A stretch of 64,000 bases of DNA from Dioscorea cayenensis subsp. rotundata (taxonomy: Eukaryota; Streptophyta; Magnoliopsida; Dioscoreales; Dioscoreaceae): positions 18,071,589-18,135,588 of the forward strand of contig NC_052486.1 of NCBI RefSeq assembly GCF_009730915.1, given 5' to 3'. This document shows, in pieces, positions 58,406 to 64,000 of the stretch. A program made the position numbers and the translations under genes. Below the pieces are notes generated by a model that was not told the DNA's origin, made no database searches, and was given only the letters and a program-made list of their open reading frames with translations. Each line of letters begins with the position of its first letter. The first letter of the stretch is position 1.

Positions 58406-58879
58406 AAACCCAAATATGAGTTTGGTTTTGTACTTGACATCAGTGTTTTGCTTTGTACTCAAGTTATTGTTGCCTATTATTGCATTATCAACCAACTTAA
58501 TGTTTTGCTTCAACTCTGAGTGTTGTAGTAAATTTTTGGGATGTTAATAAGTTTTATCATCACTGCTATTACTTCAAGTTCATAGTAAGTGGTTTGCTTA
58601 CTCATTAGGATGTTGTAATTATTTTTAACACATGGTTTGTTAATGATGTATATCTTCATTGTTAATGTAGCATGAACATTTTTCCCCTTGGTTTGCTGAT
58701 GTTTTCCTTCAACTTAAATTGTTGCATTAATTTTGTGGTGTGTTAATGAATTTTGATCTTCCTTGATATACTTTAGTCTATAGTAAATGGTTTGTTTCTT
58801 TAGTTGGTAAGATGTCAACCGGACATAACACTATCCAGGGAGCACAAAACAAAAAGCGGAAAGAACACCAAACAAAAGA

Positions 58880-59681
58880 TGGACAAAAGAAATGGACAAT
58901 GTCTTGATACCTTTACTTGCAGACATGGCAAGAAGTGGTCAGAAGGTCGACAAATCTTTCAAACGTCAAGTATTTGTAGAGGCAATGACTATTGTAAATA
59001 GCAATTTCCCTGCCACTTGTATGGATGCCGATACTGTGGAGAATCACATGGGCACTTTGAAACAAAAATATTAAGACATAAAAACACTCATGAAACTCAG
59101 TGGTGTTGGATGTAATGACAAAAAAAAATGTTAATGCTCGAAGATGAGACCTATTGTACATATGTGGAGGTATATGAGTATTTTTTATTTACAAACAATG
59201 TTTGACACTTTATTTACTTCAATATTTGTCATTTTACTCAGGGACAACCAAAATCTAATGAGTATTTAAACAAGGTTATACCCTTTTTTGCTGAGCTACG
59301 TTAGTTACTAGGGATGATGATCATGCCATTGGTGATTATGCATGGACCATCTACGACTAATTTGGTGGTATGGATCTAGAGGATGAGAGTGCACCTCCAT
59401 CTAATAAACCGTTGGATGGTGAACCTATGGATACAAGAAACCAAAGACATGAAGCACTAAGGTCATCTGTGAGCAAGACCACTGCTAGGGCTAGCCATGC
59501 AAAAAGGACCAGCGGTGAAAATGTTGCAGGAGAACACATTGGGGAAAAGCTAGGTGAGTTGGCGGAATCAATAAAACCGACTAGAAAAAGGACATGGAAA
59601 GAAAAACTCACCGATGCGCTGTGGGACATGGAGGGTTATAGTGATGATGACATGGTTATCTTCCATGGAGGGTCTCTATGA
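58880..59681 (+). pseudogene. Harbinger Myb/SANT-like partner protein remnant
   Basis: In several frames: WTMSstop-interrupted start, then MDNVLIPLLADMARSGQKVD and VNSNFPATCMDADTVENHM resemble the plant Myb/SANT-like domain that opens 'W...MD..LI..L'. After frameshifts, SNEYLNKVIPFFAELR and an acidic/basic tail (KRTWKEKLTDALWDMEGYSD) follow to 59681. This DNA-binding partner is normally needed with the transposase. A relative of the tail is found on the minus strand at 61390-61640. Confidence 0.65.
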
Positions 59682-60544
59682 GTTGTGGGACATGGAGGGT
59701 CTCTTCGATGTGATGTGGGACATGGAAGGTTATTCACCAACAAAAAAGAGACCGAGAACTTCTACTTGAGGAAGACATCTCTTCAAAAATATGACTAGAT
59801 AATTTTATTACTTCTATGATAGACACTAGTCTATGACGAGGTCATGACACTAGGTATGTATTTTTGTTTTTAATCATGCAACATAAATTGTTTTATTTAA
59901 AATTTATATACTTAATGAGTTATCTATTATCTTTGTGATGGATGTAGTAACAATTTTTTTTATTTTAACTTTTCATTTTTTTTTGTGGGCATGAATGCGC
60001 AGGTTGTCCTTTTGGTTGATGGTAGACGTCAATCTTTATGTCGAACAAAGTGAATCTTGTCTGAGACAACTATTGTTCTTGGTTGTTATGATCAAGCATT
60101 TGTAAGAGTATTGTATGAATTTTATATTTGTTTAACATTATTACACTTTTTGTATGAATTTTGTGTTATGTAGTCATTAACCAAGAATTGTCCTTTACTT
60201 AAATGGACTTGTTAATGAGCATTGTTTTTGAAGTAATTTAATTATATTGTCATGAACTGAGGATAACTTACATTTTCATTGTACAACTTTGATTAGCAAA
60301 AAAATAAACCTTGATGTGCAACAATTTAAGGATGATGTCCAACAATTTAATAACCTTTCATGAAGTAAGGGAAGTGATATTACTTCCGTCACTTAAAGTG
60401 TTCATTTTGCAAGAAGTGCCACTTCCACGACGTGGTCAGTTTCTCACTTCCATTGTTCATTTATTCCGAAAGCGGTGCTACTTCGATTTATATTTCTGTG
60501 ACATGTTCTTTTTCACGACAGTGATAAAAATGATCATTGAAAAT

Positions 60545-61385
60545 TGATCTAATATCTAAATATTTTTACACATTGTAATATTTTTAATTTAAATACTTTC
60601 CATATTTTATATTTTGCTTCAATTTTTTAATGCTCAAAATTAAATATTTCTGCTGATTTTGAGAAACTAAAATTCCATTTTATATTTCGAATTTAATTTT
60701 TGATATTTACTTTTAAAATAAAATTGAAGTAATGTTTTTCATTAATAAGATTTTTTTTCCTTCACAACTTTAACCCCCCAACTTGGTATATATGTATTGG
60801 ATTAGTATATATTTGAGTATTAGATGATTTTTTCCTTTACAACTTTGATATGGTTTTCTACTTTCAACAAAATTTTGGCTCAAACTATAATTGCAACCGC
60901 AAATACAGAAACAGTGATGTTAATATCTAGTATGAAATCCATGTTTGATAAAGAAAAAAGAGACATCAAGGTTTTAAATTGATAAGGAAAATGCTCACAA
61001 GCAAGTCTATTTAAGCAAAAGGATAAGTCTTTGTTCATGACAACATAACACAAAATCCATGTGAAAAGTGTAATACCGCATAACAAACATAAGATCCATG
61101 AAAACTTCTACAAATGCATAATTATAACATAATGAAACAACAATTGTCTTTCACAAGCTCCACTTCTTTCAACATAGAAGATTAACATCTATCATCGAAC
61201 CAAAGACCAACCTCTACTACATTCATGAAAAAAAAATACATTACAATATGCGCTACTAGAGACATTAGATAACTCATTCTGTATTTTAGATGCAAATAAA
61301 ACAATTTCACATACACTATTAAAATGGAGATAACACACCTATCGTGTTGTCCTCCTCACAAATTAGCATCTCTCATGGAAGCAAT
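60545..61385. other. AT-rich intergenic DNA, no gene seen
   Basis: No recognised feature beyond low-complexity AT sequence. Confidence 0.5.
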
Positions 61386-61389
61386 AAAA

Positions 61390-62244
61390 TTAATTAACCA
61401 TCTTTTCCGTAGAGATGGCTTCCTCAGGTAGAAGTTCTCACTAGCCTTTTGTTCACGATTAACTTCTCAAAGACAATTTCCATGTCAGCATCATCATAGC
61501 CCTCCATGTCCTATAGTGCATCAAAGAGTTTTTCTTTCCATGTCTTTCTTTTGGAATTATTAATTGATGCCGCCAACTCAACAAGCTTATCCCTAATATT
61601 TTTTAATGCACCGTATATGTGAACACATAGACTTTTTACAAAACATAATGAATAGACAAATCACCCTGGTCTTGAGCTTTGCCAAGAAAGGACAGACTGA
61701 TTTCTTACTTCCACCATAAATTCCATTAAATGAACTTGGTTAATTGATTCTAGTCTGTATTGAACTTATTTCTTTGTCATTATGGAAAATCACTAAAAAC
61801 CACACCAAAAAACGTTACTAGCTCACCAAACATAACTTGAATAAACACAACGTTACTTTGGAAATATAAAGTAAATCATGTCATTCTAATAGCTCTTTAG
61901 TTGCAGTCCAAATTCTTTATGAAACACAATCCCAGAGAAACACTATGTCACATTGGAAATGTAAAAATTTCTTCAATTATTTTCTAATCAACACTATTGA
62001 TTTCATTCCTAAACCCTTATAATTGCTCTTTAGTTTTACTCCAAACCCTTTCCAAAATATGTGAAATTAAATAAAAAATAATACAAGCTTATTCATCAAA
62101 GAACAATTTCCACCAGTTGTAGAAGCTTGGCATAAGTGAAAAACCTAATCTTCTTATCCCAACACCTAAACTCTCAAGCTTATAAACAAAGAAAACAAAA
62201 ACAAAAGCTCAATGAATCCATAGATAAAATTAGTACAAGTTTAA

Positions 62245-62298
<54 letters not shown>

Positions 62299-62785
62299 GA
62301 TGGAACCTATTGGGTAGAAGATTGTGCTTGCCGGTGTTGGGAGGGATGATGAGGACGATCCCTGGCTATCTCTCAAGTGGCACAGTGGCAACCAGAGGAG
62401 AGATCAACCGTAGGGTGTTGTCACGGAAGGTGGCAGCCAGAACAGAGATCAAGCCACAGGGGAGAAGATCACCGGAGGAGTAACCGGATGATTGCCAAAG
62501 AGAGATCAGACACCAATGAGCGAAGAGCCGCTACACATAATCAAGGAAAAATTTATGAGAGAGAGAGAGGTAGGGTTCGTAACTTCCAAAGAGGTTTTGG
62601 AAGTGGGTGGAAGTGACCTTTTATACTTCCCCCACTTCCCCCTCTTCACCATAAAAAAATACTAAAGTAGTTTTAACCAAAACTAACTTCAGCCTAATCC
62701 CCCAATTCAAGATAAAAGAACATTGGAAGTGGGGCAAAATCAATCCACTTCCTCCCCACTTATGGTGAATTGAACACTCCCTTAC
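61390..62785 (-). mobile_element. Second PIF/Harbinger remnant, minus strand
   Basis: The minus-strand translation at about 61640-61400 (IRDKLVELAASINNSKRKTW, then KEKLFDAL, stop, DMEGYDDADM) matches the tail of the Myb-like partner at 59.5 kb. The end at 62785 reads GGGAGTGTTCAATTCACC on the minus strand and is followed by TTA, the usual Harbinger target. (AT)n and (AG)n repeats at 62247-62295 and a partly palindromic 'cacttcc' block at 62600-62770 lie between. Confidence 0.5.
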
Positions 62786-63136
62786 AATGAAACAAACATC
62801 CCCTCATCAAATGACTTGTGAGTCTATACATGCTAAGCATATAATGGAAATCAACCTCTGATTGCATAAAAGACAAAGCATCACCTTAATTGATGTGGCA
62901 TTATAAAAAAAATATAAAGATGTTAGGCCACCATTGTTAATATCTTTCAAGCATCATTCATCACATCTCAGTATAGGGCGGGGACTCCCCTCCCCGTAGG
63001 GATCAGCCTCATTCAGAGATGGGAATCCCTAATTCCTTCTCCCCAGGGATGGGGGAATAAATTTCCCCTGTCACTGTAGAGGGAGAGGCCTGGAAGTGAT
63101 CCATCCCCCCACCTTGTACAAGAAATCCCATCTCAA

Positions 63137-63165
63137 AATGACACACACACACACACACACACACA
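63137..63165. repeat. (AC)n microsatellite
   Basis: About 14 AC units. The GC-rich 'ggcggggactcccctccccgt' stretch before it (62980-63120) looks like part of an unassigned repeat. Confidence 0.85.
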
Positions 63166-63299
63166 ATATATGGGTTAAAATAAAAACATATTAAAAAGAT
63201 TCAGGCATCACGAGATTTAGTCACTCAGGATCCTAACAGCAGTACTGCTTCCACCGATCTCTGAATTGTCCATCATATTTTCTCCCTCTCTTCTCTATA

Positions 63300-64000
63300 A
63301 CTTATCAGATGCTTCCACCAATCTTCACCAGATAGGGACACAAGTGTACATACCGATCATGTAATAATAGTGTGCATAAAGTAAGTGTCGGTCCATAGGG
63401 AAGAAAGTGAATACTAGTAATAGCTCTAATTTTGAAAAATAGCCTAAGTGATCGAGTGATGTGTGTGTGAACAAAAAAGAATAAAGATAAGAAATGCAGA
63501 GATAAAGCCAAAGAGAAATCAAGGGAAGAAATAATATCCGGGCATAGCATCTCTCTAGGGTTATAAAGTGCAGGACAAAGGTTATTTAAGCATACAATCC
63601 TATTTGAACCAAGAGGTTTCCAAAATTATACTAAACCCCGATTTCTTAAGCGAAGAGTAACTGAATAGGTGCAGAGCTGATACAGGCATCCAGACAATCT
63701 CATTAACACTCTATGAAACCTTACTATGAACTAATGACAATCTCTTAAGTAGATAATCTCCATCGAGGAGAGAGATTGCCCCTAATCTGAATAGAGAGTA
63801 GAGATGTGATTTCTTGTAAAATCTACTCTACATGATTGCAAAGATTACGGAGATTATCACTAACTCACTCGGGAGAATTGAGTAAGACGAGGTCTCCAAA
63901 GCACCCTATAACTAGGCTTACTCACAATTCCCTTTAATCACATCATGTCTATGCTAGGTGGTAATTCTTTCTCATCACAAACCACATGAAGTATGATAGC
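63300..64000 (-). mobile_element. Possible LTR fragment running off the window
   Basis: On the minus strand 'ttccctatggaccgacactt' near 63400 resembles the conserved 'ttccctgtggattcgac' end of Tat/Ogre-type LTRs (compare 56390). No border or coding sequence seen; low certainty. Confidence 0.3.

Larger units (their letters stand above)
56850..60000 (+). mobile_element. Decayed PIF/Harbinger element with transposase and Myb-like gene
   Basis: Two genes of the Harbinger pair lie on the plus strand: a transposase at 56913-58405 and a Myb/SANT-like partner at about 58880-59680. Both are broken. The element ends were not identified with certainty. A SINE lies inside the transposase. Confidence 0.75.

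Noticed and set aside
62136..62616. Open frames with Glu-Arg or Ile-Tyr repeats
   Set aside because: They run through (AT)n(AG)n microsatellites inside a Harbinger remnant and show no domain.

Overview
The window is nuclear DNA of a flowering plant. Genes are split by GT-AG introns, intergenic DNA is AT-rich and crowded with plant transposons (RNase-H-bearing L1 LINEs, tRNA-derived SINEs, MITEs, TRIM, CACTA, PIF/Harbinger, LTR elements), and the host genes are plant-specific families (LRK10-like receptor kinase, KAKU4, a TRM/DUF4378 protein). A yam-like monocot would fit, but I cannot prove the genus. A 1000-base run of N (36203-37202) is an assembly gap.

Layout. 1-240: a LINE 3' end followed by DNA homologous to the 3' flank of the kinase copies found at 15-20 kb, so another kinase copy probably lies just upstream. 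560-1398: LINE RNase H fragment. 3.0-8.2 kb: a cluster of five long-inverted-repeat MITEs, four with boundaries that can be fixed or nearly fixed by 9-bp duplications, plus a hAT-like MITE inside a LINE. 7.3-12.4 kb: two nested LINEs. 13.0-20.0 kb: three LRK10-like receptor kinase loci, of which the first is open and the other two are tandem copies each broken in the kinase activation segment. 20.6-22.4 kb: a three-exon minus-strand gene of unknown function; its last exon was duplicated together with the kinase and sits as an orphan at 17.9 kb. 23.3-27.2 kb: a decayed minus-strand LINE. 29.0-35.7 kb: a complete 12-exon KAKU4 gene with a TRIM retrotransposon in intron 9. 37.8-39.07 kb: end of a CACTA element. 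43.1-44.8 kb: a three-exon TRM-family gene. 45-64 kb: no intact host gene seen; Stowaway-like MITEs, SINEs, copia-like LTRs with a nested 1759-bp gypsy-type solo LTR, and a decayed PIF/Harbinger element with a SINE in its transposase.

The host genes act separately: membrane receptor-type kinases (probably defence related), a nuclear-envelope protein, a microtubule/TON1-recruiting protein, and a small conserved protein with a telo-box/site II promoter. The main story is structural: a receptor-kinase tandem array being duplicated, broken and invaded by retroelements, with many insertions datable relative to each other by target-site duplications (TSDs).

All coordinates and splice sites were read by eye. 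Exon structures rest on GT-AG signals plus reading-frame continuity. Family names rest on motifs recognised, not on a database search.
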